DNA of 64,000 nt from Bacillales bacterium. Lineage in GTDB: Bacteria > Bacillota > Bacilli > Bacillales > DASSOY01. Position 1 is the first letter of the stretch. Each line of letters begins with the position of its first letter. Below are positions 39,045 to 48,739 of the stretch, piece after piece. Below the pieces are notes generated by a model. It ran no database searches. It saw only the letters and a program-made list of their open reading frames with translations, and was not told the origin of the DNA. A program made the translations under genes and the position numbers. The stretch is taken from assembly GCA_035700025.1 (NCBI GenBank), contig DASSOY010000029.1, positions 25,360 through 89,359 of the forward strand. Reading direction: 5' to 3'.

Positions 39045-39932
39045 ATGAACGTAAGATTGGCTGACCGGCTGGCAACTGTTGTTATTGTTTTATGTGCGGC
39101 AGCGATGGCGGGAACGCTCGCGGCGTTGCTCGGCTATATTTTGTATCAAGGGTTGAGTTACGTCGACCTGCAATTTTTAACGTCGGATTCGAGTTCATTC
39201 CAAGCCGGCGGAGGCATTAAAAACCAGCTTTGGAATTCTTTTTACGTCCTTATCATAACGATGATTTTTTCCGTGCCTCTCGGCATGGCCGGGGGCATTT
39301 ATCTTGCCGAATATGCGAAACCGAATAAAACAACGGCATTTATTCGTTCGTGTGTGGAAGTGCTCGCTTCTCTTCCTTCGATTGTCGTCGGGATGTTCGG
39401 CTTGCTCGTTTTCGTCAATTATTTCAATTGGGGATATTCGATTTTGGCCGGCGCGCTTGCGCTGACAGTGTTCAATTTGCCTGTCATCGTCAGGGTGAGC
39501 GAGGATGCTTTGCGTTCGGTCGATGTCGAGCAAAAAGAAGCGAGTCTGGCACTCGGCGTGACGAAATGGCATACGGTTAAGACCGTATTGCTCCCAGCGG
39601 CATTTCCGGGCATTTTGACCGGGATCATTTTGGCAGCCGGACGCGTATTCGGCGAGTCGGCAGCCTTGCTGTTCACCGCCGGCCTTTCGAGTCCTGATTT
39701 GGATTTCACGAATTGGAATCCGTTTTCCCCCGACTCTCCGCTGAACATCTTTCGCTCGGCGGAAACATTGTCCGTGCACATTTGGTCGGTCAACACGGTA
39801 GGTATCATTCCGGACGTACGCGAAGTGGCAAGCGGATCGGCGGCAGTGCTCGTCATCGTCGTTCTGTTGTTCAATTTGTTTGCCCGCGGAGTCGGAAGTT
39901 TGATCCAACGCAGATTTTACGGAAAGCGATAA
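39045..39932 (+). CDS. pstA: Phosphate ABC transporter permease PstA
   Basis: A 295-residue second Pst permease (B. subtilis about 294). Core segments are NSFYVLIITMIFSVPLG, CVEVLASLPSIVVGMFGL and the EAA loop LALGVTKWHTVKTVLLPAAFPG. The ATG at 39045 gives the family length with AGGGGG 8 bases upstream; ATG 39042 is nearly equivalent and a longer frame to 38952 (overlapping no ribosome site) is less likely. Confidence 0.94.
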   Translation: MNVRLADRLATVVIVLCAAAMAGTLAALLGYILYQGLSYVDLQFLTSDSSSFQAGGGIKNQLWNSFYVLIITMIFSVPLGMAGGIYLAEYAKPNKTTAFIRSCVEVLASLPSIVVGMFGLLVFVNYFNWGYSILAGALALTVFNLPVIVRVSEDALRSVDVEQKEASLALGVTKWHTVKTVLLPAAFPGILTGIILAAGRVFGESAALLFTAGLSSPDLDFTNWNPFSPDSPLNIFRSAETLSVHIWSVNTVGIIPDVREVASGSAAVLVIVVLLFNLFARGVGSLIQRRFYGKR

Positions 39933-39950
39933 TGAAGGAAGGTGAGACAG

Positions 39951-40760
39951 GTGTCCGAATGCGCAAATCATCAATGCGAGCCTTCTTTTGAAGGCAGCCT
40001 CCAAGAAAAACTGAGTCTCAACATTCAACAGCTGAATGTTTACTACGGTAATAATCACGCAGTGAAAAACGTATCGATGCCGATCAAAAAAAACGCGATA
40101 ACGGCGTTGATCGGGCCGTCCGGCTGCGGGAAATCGACGTTTTTGCGAACGATCAATCGGATGAACGATACGATTCCGTCCGCGCGGTGCACCGGGGAAA
40201 TTTTATATGATGACGTCAATCTTCTTAACGCAACGATCGACGTTGCTGCCCTTCGCAAAGAAATCGGCATGGTTTTTCAAAAACCGAACCCGTTCCCGAA
40301 ATCGATTTACAATAACTTGACGCATGCATTAAAGTTTTACGGCATCAAGAATAAAAAAACATTGGCTGCGAAAGTCGAGAGAAGTTTACGAGATGCGGCG
40401 CTCTGGGACGAGGTGAAAGACCGCTTGGATGATTCGGCATTATCGTTGTCCGGGGGGCAGCAGCAACGGCTTTGCATCGCGAGGTCGCTGACACTCGAAC
40501 CGAATGTCCTGCTGTTGGACGAACCGGCGTCGGCGCTTGATCCAATTTCGAACGCGAAAATCGAAGACCTTTTATTAAAACTGAAAAATGATTATACGAT
40601 CATCATCGTCACCCACAACATGCAGCAAGCTTCGCGAATTGCTGACGAAACGGCGTTCTTCTATCAAGGAGAACTTATTGAGTATGACGACACGTCGAAA
40701 ATTTTCACGAATCCTTCTCACGAGAGGACCGAAGCATACATTTCCGGCCAATTCGGCTAA
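39951..40760 (+). CDS. pstB: Phosphate ABC transporter ATPase PstB (first copy)
   Basis: A 269-residue ATPase subunit that powers phosphate import. Walker [10 protein letters not shown], the Pst-specific [15 protein letters not shown] loop, ABC signature LSGGQQQR, Walker B VLLLDEP and switch His in VTHNMQQ are intact. A 25-residue N-terminal extension with a Cys pair precedes the domain. GTG at 39951 follows AAGGAAGGTG. Corresponds to one of the two PstB paralogues (PstBA/PstBB) of B. subtilis. Confidence 0.95.
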   Translation: MSECANHQCEPSFEGSLQEKLSLNIQQLNVYYGNNHAVKNVSMPIKKNAITALIGPSGCGKSTFLRTINRMNDTIPSARCTGEILYDDVNLLNATIDVAALRKEIGMVFQKPNPFPKSIYNNLTHALKFYGIKNKKTLAAKVERSLRDAALWDEVKDRLDDSALSLSGGQQQRLCIARSLTLEPNVLLLDEPASALDPISNAKIEDLLLKLKNDYTIIIVTHNMQQASRIADETAFFYQGELIEYDDTSKIFTNPSHERTEAYISGQFG

Positions 40761-40776
40761 AACGGAGGGAATTGGA

Positions 40777-41553
40777 TTGACAACCGCAGAACAAACGAAG
40801 ACCGCCATTTACGACATTCAAAACCTGAATCTATGGTACGGAAAAAACCATGCGTTGCAAAATATCCATATGCGGATCAACGAAAACGGTGTCACTGCCG
40901 TCATCGGACCGTCTGGCTGCGGAAAGTCGACGTTTTTGAAGACACTTAATCGCATGGTTGAAATGACACCGTCCGTTCGCATCGAAGGGGACGTCCGCTA
41001 CCGCGAAAAGAGCATTTTCGGCAAAGATTTGCCGCTCGAGGATTTGCGGCACCGGGTCGGGATGGTGTTCCAGAAACCGAATCCGTTCCCGAAGTCGATC
41101 TACGATAATATTGCGTACGGCCCGAGATTGCGTGGATTAAAAAGCAAGAAACAACTAAATGAAATCGTTGAAAGAAGCTTGAGAAGGGCAGCGATTTGGG
41201 ATGAGGTAAAAGACCGCCTCGGGGCAAGCGCAATCGGGTTATCGGGCGGTCAGCAACAACGCGTTTGCATTGCCAGAAGTTTGGCGATCCATCCGGACGT
41301 CTTGCTCATGGATGAACCGACGTCTGCGCTTGATCCGATTTCGACGTTGAAAGTCGAAGAACTTATCGCCGAATTGCGAAATCACTATACGATTATTATT
41401 GTAACCCATAACATGCAGCAGGCGGCGAGAGTATCGGACGAAACGGCCTTTTTCCTGAACGGGGAAGTCGTAGAAAAAGCGGAGACGAACCGAATGTTCT
41501 CGAATCCTTCAGATCCGCGGACCGACGATTACATTTCCGGCCGGTTCGGATAA
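40777..41553 (+). CDS. pstB: Phosphate ABC transporter ATPase PstB (second copy)
   Basis: A 258-residue paralogue of the preceding ATPase with the same intact motifs ([51 protein letters not shown]). TTG at 40777 lies 7 bases after GGAGGG; a long in-frame extension runs back into the first pstB and is rejected for that reason. Both copies look functional, so the transporter may use homo- or heterodimers. Confidence 0.94.
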   Translation: MTTAEQTKTAIYDIQNLNLWYGKNHALQNIHMRINENGVTAVIGPSGCGKSTFLKTLNRMVEMTPSVRIEGDVRYREKSIFGKDLPLEDLRHRVGMVFQKPNPFPKSIYDNIAYGPRLRGLKSKKQLNEIVERSLRRAAIWDEVKDRLGASAIGLSGGQQQRVCIARSLAIHPDVLLMDEPTSALDPISTLKVEELIAELRNHYTIIIVTHNMQQAARVSDETAFFLNGEVVEKAETNRMFSNPSDPRTDDYISGRFG

Positions 41554-41582
41554 GCAAACAAAAGCATGGGAGGAATGTATTG

Positions 41583-42242
41583 ATGGCAGCACGCGAAAAT
41601 TTCCAAGCGGAACTCGTACAATTGAAAAAATCATTGCTCGCTTTCGGTCATGCAAGCGAATCGGCGGCGAAAAAAGCCATGCAGGCTTTGATCAAGCAAG
41701 ATATTGAAAGTTCGCTCGAAGTGATTGAAAACGATACGAAAATCAATGCACAAGAGGAAGACATTAACGACCGCGCCATTTGGATGATTGCTAAGCAACA
41801 GCCGGTCGCTTCCGATTTAAGAAGAATTATCGTCGCCATTAAAATCTCTACCGATCTCGAAAGAGTAGGAGATTTGGCGGTGAACATCGCGAAGTCGACC
41901 ATTCGCATCGGTGAAAAGCCGTTCATCAAACCGTTAAAAGACATCCCGGAAATGGGGGAAATCGCGTTCGGAATGCTGGCCGACGGCTTGAAAGCTTATG
42001 TTGAAGAAAACGCCGAATTGGCGAGAAAATTGGCGGAAACGGACGACCAAGTGGACATGATGTACGGGAGGCTCATAAAAGAACTGCTCGAGCTTGCTTC
42101 ACAGCAACCGGATATGATGCCGCAAATCACGCAACTGTCCTTCATTTGTCGGTACATCGAACGGATCGCGGATCACTCGACGAACATTGCGGAAAACGTC
42201 ATATATCTCGTTAAAGGTAAACATTACGAGCTTAATGATTGA
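41583..42242 (+). CDS. phoU: Phosphate-signalling regulator PhoU
   Basis: A 219-residue all-helical protein with two PhoU repeats; the metal-cluster-binding motifs appear as DLERVGDLAVNIAK (first repeat) and YIERIADHSTNIAENV (second repeat). In E. coli PhoU links Pst transport to PhoR and keeps the regulon off in high phosphate. B. subtilis pst lacks phoU, so its presence here, beside a PhoR with almost no external domain, suggests E. coli-like signalling (inference). The ATG at 41583 follows GGGAGG. Confidence 0.94.
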   Translation: MAARENFQAELVQLKKSLLAFGHASESAAKKAMQALIKQDIESSLEVIENDTKINAQEEDINDRAIWMIAKQQPVASDLRRIIVAIKISTDLERVGDLAVNIAKSTIRIGEKPFIKPLKDIPEMGEIAFGMLADGLKAYVEENAELARKLAETDDQVDMMYGRLIKELLELASQQPDMMPQITQLSFICRYIERIADHSTNIAENVIYLVKGKHYELND

Positions 42243-42277
42243 GCGTTTGTGAAGTCATTCAACAGAGGAGGCGCGAC

Positions 42278-42988
42278 ATGGGGCAGACGATTTTGGTAGT
42301 GGAAGACGAAGCGTCGATCATTACCTTGCTCGAATACAATCTTTCGAAAGCGGGATTTGACGTGGCATCGGCTACCGACGGAGAAAAAGGAATGGAACTT
42401 GCCGAGAAACAGCAACCGGACCTCGTGCTCCTGGATTTGATGTTGCCGAAAATGGACGGATTGGAAGTATGCAAGCAATTGCGGCGGCAAAACAAACGGT
42501 TGCCGATCATCATGTTGACCGCGAAAGACGATGAATTTGACAAGGTGCTCGGTCTTGAACTCGGGGCCGACGACTACATCACGAAACCTTTCAGCCCGAG
42601 GGAAGTCGTGGCGCGCGTAAAAGCCGTTTTGCGCAGATCCCATGTGTTTTCCGACCGCAGCGAACGCGACGAGGAAGAAGAAACGGTCATGAAGATCGGA
42701 GATATGGAGATTTATCCGCTTCGTTATGAAGTATTCATGAACGGGGAAATCGTTGATTTAACACCGAAACAGTTCGAGCTGCTTGTTTATCTCGCGGAAA
42801 ACAAAGGGAGGGTTCTATCGAGGGAACAGCTGCTCAACGCGATTTGGGCGTTCGATTATACCGGGGATACTCGAATTGTGGACGTTCATGTCAGCCATTT
42901 GCGCGAGAAATTCGAAACGGACAAAAAGAATCCGGGGTACATCAAGACCGTGCGCGGTTTCGGTTATAAGCTGGAAGCGCCGCAATAG
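42278..42988 (+). CDS. OmpR-family response regulator, PhoP paralogue (first of tandem pair)
   Basis: A 236-residue response regulator: receiver (about 1-120) with acidic pair E9-D10, phospho-acceptor D53 and Lys in ITKPFSPREVVARVKAVLRRS, then a winged-helix DNA-binding domain (about 135-235, LTPKQFELLVYL ... RIVDVHVSHLREKF ... GFGYKLEAPQ). It is clearly a paralogue of the gene at 43065, with near-identical receiver segments, but the second copy resembles B. subtilis PhoP more closely. The ATG at 42278 follows GAGGAGG. It sits 35 bases after phoU with no visible promoter, so probably is read from the pst promoter. Confidence 0.92.
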   Translation: MGQTILVVEDEASIITLLEYNLSKAGFDVASATDGEKGMELAEKQQPDLVLLDLMLPKMDGLEVCKQLRRQNKRLPIIMLTAKDDEFDKVLGLELGADDYITKPFSPREVVARVKAVLRRSHVFSDRSERDEEEETVMKIGDMEIYPLRYEVFMNGEIVDLTPKQFELLVYLAENKGRVLSREQLLNAIWAFDYTGDTRIVDVHVSHLREKFETDKKNPGYIKTVRGFGYKLEAPQ

Positions 42989-43064
42989 CCGTCCAACTTT
43001 TCGCCCGACAGAAAAAGTAGTAAGATAAAAGACGACAAAGGTGACTAGAACGGAGCGTGACGAG

Positions 43065-43787
43065 TTGGGCGAAAAGATAATGGTCGTCGACGACGAAGTT
43101 TCGATTCTTACGTTGTTGGAATATCACTTGCTTCAATCCGGATTTGAGGTTGTATTGTGCACGGACGGTGAGCAAGCAGTGAAACTTGCGAAAGCGGAGA
43201 CGCCGGGCTTGATCCTGCTTGATTTGATGCTGCCGCGCATGGACGGGCTTGAGGTATGCCGGCAATTGCGGGATGCCCAGTTAACGATGCCGGTCATCAT
43301 GATCACGGCAAAAGACGAAGAATTCGATAAAATTCTCGGCCTTGAACTCGGGGCCGACGATTACATTACAAAGCCGTTCAGTCCGCGCGAAGTCGTCGCC
43401 AGAGTGAAAGCCGTGCTCAGACGCTCGAATAACACGGGAGAAGACCATTCCGCCGACAGCCATAAGACGTTGGAGTTAGCCGATCTTAAAGTTTTTCCTG
43501 AAAAATATGAAGCCTATTTCAAAAACGATGTAATGGAATTGACGCCGAAGGAATTCGAATTGCTCCTTTATTTAATGAGAAACAAAGGGAAAGTCATGTC
43601 GCGGGAGCAGCTGTTGAACGCGGTGTGGAATTACGAGTTTATGGGAGATACGAGAATCGTTGATGTTCACGTCAGCCATTTGCGTGAAAAAATCGAAGAA
43701 AACACACGTCGGCCGAAATACATCAAAACGATTCGCGGACTCGGCTATAAACTCGAACAACCTCACGCAGGAGGCGGGACCGAGTGA
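43065..43787 (+). CDS. phoP: PhoP phosphate-regulon response regulator (second of tandem pair)
   Basis: A 240-residue OmpR-family regulator, likely the true PhoP: receiver with D9-D10, D53 and ITKPFSPREVVARVKAVLRRS, and a winged helix with FPEKYEAYFKNDVMELTPKE and KYIKTIRGLGYKLEQP, closely matching B. subtilis PhoP. TTG at 43065 follows GGAGCG; a GTG at 43041 in frame is the alternative. A weak promoter-like pair (TTTTCG-N17-TAAGAT, 42998-43026) precedes it. Its stop overlaps the phoR start by 4 bases. Confidence 0.92.
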   Translation: MGEKIMVVDDEVSILTLLEYHLLQSGFEVVLCTDGEQAVKLAKAETPGLILLDLMLPRMDGLEVCRQLRDAQLTMPVIMITAKDEEFDKILGLELGADDYITKPFSPREVVARVKAVLRRSNNTGEDHSADSHKTLELADLKVFPEKYEAYFKNDVMELTPKEFELLLYLMRNKGKVMSREQLLNAVWNYEFMGDTRIVDVHVSHLREKIEENTRRPKYIKTIRGLGYKLEQPHAGGGTE

Positions 43788-45163
43788 ATCGTTATGCGTT
43801 TCAATTGAATGTCTTACTTCTTACGATATTATTCTTTCTTTTTACTGCAGCGGCTGTCATCATTGCAACAGGATCTACCGGTTGGATGACGACGGCGATC
43901 GTTTTCGCTGCAGTTTTGTTCTTTTTTGCGATTGGCTCTTACGCTGTCATGAGCCATTTCTTGTCGCCGCTGCGAGAAACAGAACAGATGATCCATGAAT
44001 TGCGAAAAGAAAATTTCAACATGCATGCGCACGTGTACGGGAACGAGACCATTGCGCGGCTAAACGGTCAGTTGAATGACCTGGCCGCTCATTTACAAAA
44101 CATGAAACGGTCGTTCGAAACGCAGCAAGACCAGTTGCAAACGCTCATCGAAAACATCGGGAGTTCGTTTTTGTTCATTGATGTGGACGGATACGTGCGA
44201 ATGGCGAACCAAACGTTTCAATCGGTCTTTCAATTAACGAAAGACGATTGGTTCGGCAAACATTTCGAACGACTCTTTTCTGACGAGTCCACTGTTCAGC
44301 TGATCGCGCAAGCAGTCGTGGAAGAAACAGCCATTCGCGACACGATCGTGCTTCCAATCGGCATCGTACGGCATCATTTCCATATTTACTGCGCACCGAT
44401 CCAACGCGGCTATCGCCGCTCCGAAGGAACGGTCGTCGTGTTCCACGACATCACAGAACTGAAAAAGCTCGAGCAAATGAGGAAAGATTTCGTCGCCAAT
44501 GTTTCCCATGAACTGAAAACACCAGTGACTTCGTTGCGGGGCTTTGCGGAGACGCTGCTTGAAGAAGAAGCGGCTGAGAATCCAGAAATACGCAAGAAGT
44601 TTTTAACGATCATCTGGAAAGAGAGTGAGCGACTGCAAGCGCTCATCCACGATTTATTGGAACTGTCGAAAATCGAAGACGAGAAATTCCGGCTCGATTG
44701 GCAATGGGTAGATGTAAACGAAATCATTGAAGACATCTTCCTCGTGCTTGAAGAGAAAGCGAAAAAGAAACAAATCGGCCTTCGTTTCGACTCCCCCGGA
44801 GAAGTACACTTGGACGGCGATCCGTACCGTTTGCAGCAAATTTTTATAAACATTATCGAAAACGCGATCAATTATTCTCCGGAAGAAAGTGTAGTTTCTG
44901 TCTCCCTGGATCAATCGAACGGCGAGGTGAAAGTAACCGTGAGAGATAACGGCATCGGCATCGATCCGGAACAAGTCCCGCGAATCTTCGAAAGGTTTTA
45001 CCGGGTCGACCGCGCGCGCAGCCGCATGTCCGGGGGCACGGGACTCGGTCTGGCGATTGTGAAGCATTTGACGGAAGCGCACGGCGGACGGATCGAAGTG
45101 AACAGCGTCCCGGGTGAAGGAACGTCATTTTCGGTCATCCTGAACGAACGTTTGTTTTTATGA
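43784..45163 (+). CDS. phoR: PhoR sensor histidine kinase with reduced extracytoplasmic domain
   Basis: A 459-residue membrane histidine kinase: TM1 about 8-29, an external loop of only some 6 residues, TM2 about 35-58, HAMP-like linker 59-105, PAS 118-222, HisKA with H242 in NVSHELKTPVTSL, and HATPase with NAINYSPEE (N box), DNGIGIDP and GTGLGLAIVKH. B. subtilis PhoR is about 579 residues with an external sensor domain, missing here. GTG at 43784 overlaps the phoP stop. Partner of PhoP and perhaps of the upstream paralogue. With no external sensor it probably relies on Pst/PhoU or an internal PAS signal (inference). Confidence 0.93.
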   Translation: MNRYAFQLNVLLLTILFFLFTAAAVIIATGSTGWMTTAIVFAAVLFFFAIGSYAVMSHFLSPLRETEQMIHELRKENFNMHAHVYGNETIARLNGQLNDLAAHLQNMKRSFETQQDQLQTLIENIGSSFLFIDVDGYVRMANQTFQSVFQLTKDDWFGKHFERLFSDESTVQLIAQAVVEETAIRDTIVLPIGIVRHHFHIYCAPIQRGYRRSEGTVVVFHDITELKKLEQMRKDFVANVSHELKTPVTSLRGFAETLLEEEAAENPEIRKKFLTIIWKESERLQALIHDLLELSKIEDEKFRLDWQWVDVNEIIEDIFLVLEEKAKKKQIGLRFDSPGEVHLDGDPYRLQQIFINIIENAINYSPEESVVSVSLDQSNGEVKVTVRDNGIGIDPEQVPRIFERFYRVDRARSRMSGGTGLGLAIVKHLTEAHGGRIEVNSVPGEGTSFSVILNERLFL

Positions 45164-45210
45164 TAAAATGGGAGGGGAAGCCACAGACGCGTTTGAAGGG
45201 GGAAAACCGA

Positions 45211-47841
45211 TTGGAAAAACTCATTTTGGTCGACGGCAACAGCATTGCATTCCGCGCTTTTTTTGCCTTGCCGTTGTTGACAAATGATAAAGGCATTTAC
45301 ACGAATGCCGTTTACGGTTTCACACAAATGTTGTTGAAAATATTGGAAGATGAAAAGCCGGAGCATTTGCTTGTCGCTTTCGATGCCGGCAAGACGACGT
45401 TTCGGCATAAAACATTCAAAGAATACAAGGGCGGACGCATGAAGACGCCTCCGGAGCTGTCCGAGCAGCTGCCGTACATCCATGAATTACTCGATGCGAT
45501 GAACATCGCTCGTTATGAGAAGGATCAATATGAAGCGGACGACATCATCGGTACGCTCGCGAAGCAAGGACAAGAAAACGGATGGTACGTAAAGATTTAC
45601 ACCGGAGACAAGGATTTGCTGCAACTTGTCGACGAGCACGTTCACGTATCTTTGACGAAAAAGGGCATTACCGACGTGGAAACGTATGATCTTGATCGCG
45701 TGAAAGAGCGATACGGGTTCAGCCCGGAAAAGATCACCGACATGAAAGGCTTGATGGGCGACAATTCCGACAACATCCCGGGGGTTCCCGGCGTAGGCGA
45801 GAAAACGGCGTTAAAATTGCTTGGGCAATTCGGTTCCCTTGAAAAGCTGCTCGAAGCCATCGGCGAAGTTTCCGGAAAAAAACTGAAAGAAAAGCTCGAA
45901 GAGCACCGGGAACAGGCGAAGATGAGCAAGAAACTCGCGGTCATTGAGAAGGAAGCGCCGATCGACGTTTCACTGGACGATCTTGCCTATCGCGACGGCA
46001 TTTCCGATAAAGCCGCCCGCCTGTTCAAGGAGCTTGGATTCAAGTCGTTGCTCGACAGGCTCGGCGTGCAAGCGCCGGGGCAAGAGAATGAAGAAATGAA
46101 CGACATCGAGTTCGAGCAGGTCGAAGCGATTCGAGAAGAACATCTGCTTTCTCCGGCGGCACTGATCGTCGAGGTGATGAATGAAAACTATCACACCGAA
46201 GACATTCTCGGCTTTGCAATCGCGAACGAGAACGGGCGTTATTTTTTTGACAAAGAAACCGCACTCGGTTCGGAAACGTTCAAGCGTTGGGTAGAGAACG
46301 ACCATTGCGAAAAGATCGTATTCAGCGCGAAACAGGCCGTCGTCTCATTGCGGCAAGAAGGGCTGGAATTGGCGGGATGCACTTTCGATGTGCAAATCGC
46401 CTCTTATTTGTTGAATCCTTCGGAATCGAATGCGGATTTGCCGGAAATCGCGCATCGTGCCGGTTTGAAGAACGTTGCTTCCGATGAGTCGGTCTATGGG
46501 AAAGGTGCGAAACAGCATGTGCCCGACTCGGAGTCATTGGCGGAACATCTCGTCAGGAAAGCAGGTGTATTGCTTCGCCTGAAAGAACAATTTACGAAAG
46601 AATTGAAAGAAAACGATCAGTACGAGCTGTTTGCCGAACTGGAGATGCCGCTTTCGGTCGTTCTCGGTGAAATGGAGTCGATCGGCGTCAAAGTAGATGT
46701 CGTAAGGCTTGAACAGATGGGGGAAGAGCTGAAATCGCGCTTGGCCGATGTTGAGAAGGAAATTCATGAATTGGCCGGAGAACCGTTCAACATTAACTCT
46801 CCGAAACAGCTTGGAGAAGTATTGTTCGAAAAGCTTGGCTTGCCGGTCGTCAAAAAAACGAAGACGGGATATTCAACGTCTGCTGACGTGCTTGATAAGC
46901 TGCATGACAAACACGAAATCATTCCGAAAATTTTATTGTACCGGCAACTTGGCAAACTCGAGTCGACGTACATCGAAGGATTGCTGAAGGTCGTCCACAA
47001 AGATGAATCGAAGATTCATACGCGCTTCAATCAAGTGTTGGCGCAAACCGGGCGCCTCAGTTCCGTTGACCCGAACTTGCAAAACATCCCGATCCGCCTT
47101 GAGGAAGGGCGGAAAATCCGCCAAGCGTTCATTCCTTCGGAACCGGACTGGCTCATGTTTGCTGCCGACTACTCGCAAATCGAGCTTCGCGTGCTGGCCC
47201 ATATGGCCGAAGACGAAAATTTAATGGACGCGTTCCGAAAAGAGATGGACGTGCATACGAAAACGGCAATGGACGTTTTCGGGGTTTCGGAAGATGAAGT
47301 GACGTCAAACATGAGGCGCCAGGCAAAGGCGGTCAACTTTGGAATCGTCTACGGAATCAGCGATTACGGATTGTCGCAAAATCTCGGCATTACGCGCAAA
47401 GAAGCGGCGGAGTTTATCGAACGGTATTTCGCCAGTTATCCAAAAGTGAAACAGTATATGGATGATATCGTGATAATGGCGAAACGTGACGGCTATGTGA
47501 CGACGATGCTGAACCGGCGCCGCTATTTGCCTGAAATTGCGAGCCGGAATTTCAACCGTCGCAGCTTTGCGGAACGGACGGCGATGAATACGCCGATCCA
47601 AGGAAGTGCAGCGGACATTATTAAGAAAGCGATGGTCGACATGCACGGACGGCTGCGTGAAGAGAAGCTTGAGACGCGAATGCTTTTGCAGGTGCATGAC
47701 GAATTGATTTTCGAAGCGCCGAAAGAAGAGATTGCGAAATTAAAACAAGTCGTGCCCGACGTGATGGAACATGCAGTCGAGCTGAAAGTTCCATTGAAGG
47801 TCGATTACGCTTTCGGACCAACGTGGTATGACGCGAAATAA
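45211..47841 (+). CDS. polA: DNA polymerase I
   Basis: An 876-residue Pol I with an N-terminal 5'-nuclease (LILVDGNSIAFRAFFALP ... DIIGTLA ... GLMGDNSDNIPGVPGVGEKTA), a degenerate 3'-5' exonuclease domain (about 300-470, lacking the DxE metal pair: ALIVEVMNENYH) and an intact polymerase (SQIELRVLAHMAED, RRQAKAVNFGIVYG, LQVHDELIFEAP). Proofreading is therefore absent, as in other Bacillus Pol I. It fills gaps in repair and removes RNA primers. The TTG at 45211 with GAAGGGGG upstream is preferred to an ATG at 45160 that overlaps phoR and has no ribosome site. Confidence 0.96.
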   Translation: MEKLILVDGNSIAFRAFFALPLLTNDKGIYTNAVYGFTQMLLKILEDEKPEHLLVAFDAGKTTFRHKTFKEYKGGRMKTPPELSEQLPYIHELLDAMNIARYEKDQYEADDIIGTLAKQGQENGWYVKIYTGDKDLLQLVDEHVHVSLTKKGITDVETYDLDRVKERYGFSPEKITDMKGLMGDNSDNIPGVPGVGEKTALKLLGQFGSLEKLLEAIGEVSGKKLKEKLEEHREQAKMSKKLAVIEKEAPIDVSLDDLAYRDGISDKAARLFKELGFKSLLDRLGVQAPGQENEEMNDIEFEQVEAIREEHLLSPAALIVEVMNENYHTEDILGFAIANENGRYFFDKETALGSETFKRWVENDHCEKIVFSAKQAVVSLRQEGLELAGCTFDVQIASYLLNPSESNADLPEIAHRAGLKNVASDESVYGKGAKQHVPDSESLAEHLVRKAGVLLRLKEQFTKELKENDQYELFAELEMPLSVVLGEMESIGVKVDVVRLEQMGEELKSRLADVEKEIHELAGEPFNINSPKQLGEVLFEKLGLPVVKKTKTGYSTSADVLDKLHDKHEIIPKILLYRQLGKLESTYIEGLLKVVHKDESKIHTRFNQVLAQTGRLSSVDPNLQNIPIRLEEGRKIRQAFIPSEPDWLMFAADYSQIELRVLAHMAEDENLMDAFRKEMDVHTKTAMDVFGVSEDEVTSNMRRQAKAVNFGIVYGISDYGLSQNLGITRKEAAEFIERYFASYPKVKQYMDDIVIMAKRDGYVTTMLNRRRYLPEIASRNFNRRSFAERTAMNTPIQGSAADIIKKAMVDMHGRLREEKLETRMLLQVHDELIFEAPKEEIAKLKQVVPDVMEHAVELKVPLKVDYAFGPTWYDAK

Positions 47842-47901
47842 ACGAATTGCCTGCGAAATCGAACGGTTGCCGCGGGTTCGTGTTGTGAGGGGTGTACCGG
47901 G

Positions 47902-48735
47902 ATGCCCGAGTTGCCAGAAGTGGAAACGGTCAGAAAAACACTAGCCGGGCTCATTGTCGGCAAAACGGTGGAAGACGTTCAAGTACTTTGGCCGAAAATC
48001 GTGAAAAAGCCGGATGATGTTGAAGTTTTTCGGCTCGAATTGATCGGCCGGACGGTACAGGCGACCGCCAGGCGCGGGAAGTTTTTGAAGCTGATTTTCG
48101 ATGATCTTGTTCTCGTTTCCCATTTGCGAATGGAAGGACGTTACTTGTTGTGTGAGCAAGCTGACCCGGTGGACAAACATACGCACGTCATTTTCAAGTT
48201 TACCGACGGCAGCGAACTTCGCTATCGTGACGTGCGCAAATTCGGGACGATGCATTTGTTTCCGAAAGGTACGGAAGAATTCTCGCTGCCGCTCAATCAG
48301 CTTGGTCCCGAACCGCTCGGACGTGCGTTCACATCGCGGTATTTGCAAGATCGCTTATCGAGAACGAAACGAAACATAAAGGCGGTTATTCTGGATCAAA
48401 CAGTAGTCGTCGGTGTCGGCAACATATACGCCGACGAATCGCTGTTTCGCGCTAAAGTCCACCCTGAGCGCCGCGCCGATTCGCTTAGTGCGGCGGAAGT
48501 CAAGCGGCTCCATCGTGCAATTCGGGAGATCTTGCGTGAAGCCGTTTCGCAAGGAGGAAGCACGATTCGTTCGTATGTGAACAGCCAAGGTGATATGGGC
48601 ATGTTTCAGCAGTCTTTATTCGTCTACGCAAGACGCGGTGAACCTTGTTTGCAATGCGGAACGTTGATTGAAAAACAGGTGGTTGCCGGCCGCGGCACGC
48701 ATTATTGTCGGAGATGCCAGAAGGCGGGGGAGTGA
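47902..48735 (+). CDS. mutM: Formamidopyrimidine-DNA glycosylase MutM (Fpg)
   Basis: A 277-residue base-excision glycosylase/AP lyase that removes 8-oxoguanine. The catalytic N-terminus MPELPEVETVRKTL (Pro2 nucleophile, Glu3), the intercalation region SHLRMEGRY, HxTH-type GNIYADESLFRAKVHP and a C-terminal four-Cys zinc finger (CLQCGTLIEKQ ... YCRRCQ) are present. GAGGGGTGTACCGGG precedes the ATG. Downstream coaE starts 4 bases after its stop; the sporulation gene ytaF that separates them in B. subtilis is absent. Confidence 0.96.
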   Translation: MPELPEVETVRKTLAGLIVGKTVEDVQVLWPKIVKKPDDVEVFRLELIGRTVQATARRGKFLKLIFDDLVLVSHLRMEGRYLLCEQADPVDKHTHVIFKFTDGSELRYRDVRKFGTMHLFPKGTEEFSLPLNQLGPEPLGRAFTSRYLQDRLSRTKRNIKAVILDQTVVVGVGNIYADESLFRAKVHPERRADSLSAAEVKRLHRAIREILREAVSQGGSTIRSYVNSQGDMGMFQQSLFVYARRGEPCLQCGTLIEKQVVAGRGTHYCRRCQKAGE

Positions 48736-48739
48736 ACGC

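Noticed and set aside
39195..40058. A 287-codon minus-strand frame opposite pstA and pstB
   Set aside because: Antisense to conserved Pst genes, no ribosome site and no recognisable domain.
40588..40776. N-terminal extension of the second PstB
   Set aside because: This part of the frame overlaps the first pstB gene, has no ribosome site and is unlike PstB N-termini; TTG at 40777 has a well-placed GGAGGG.
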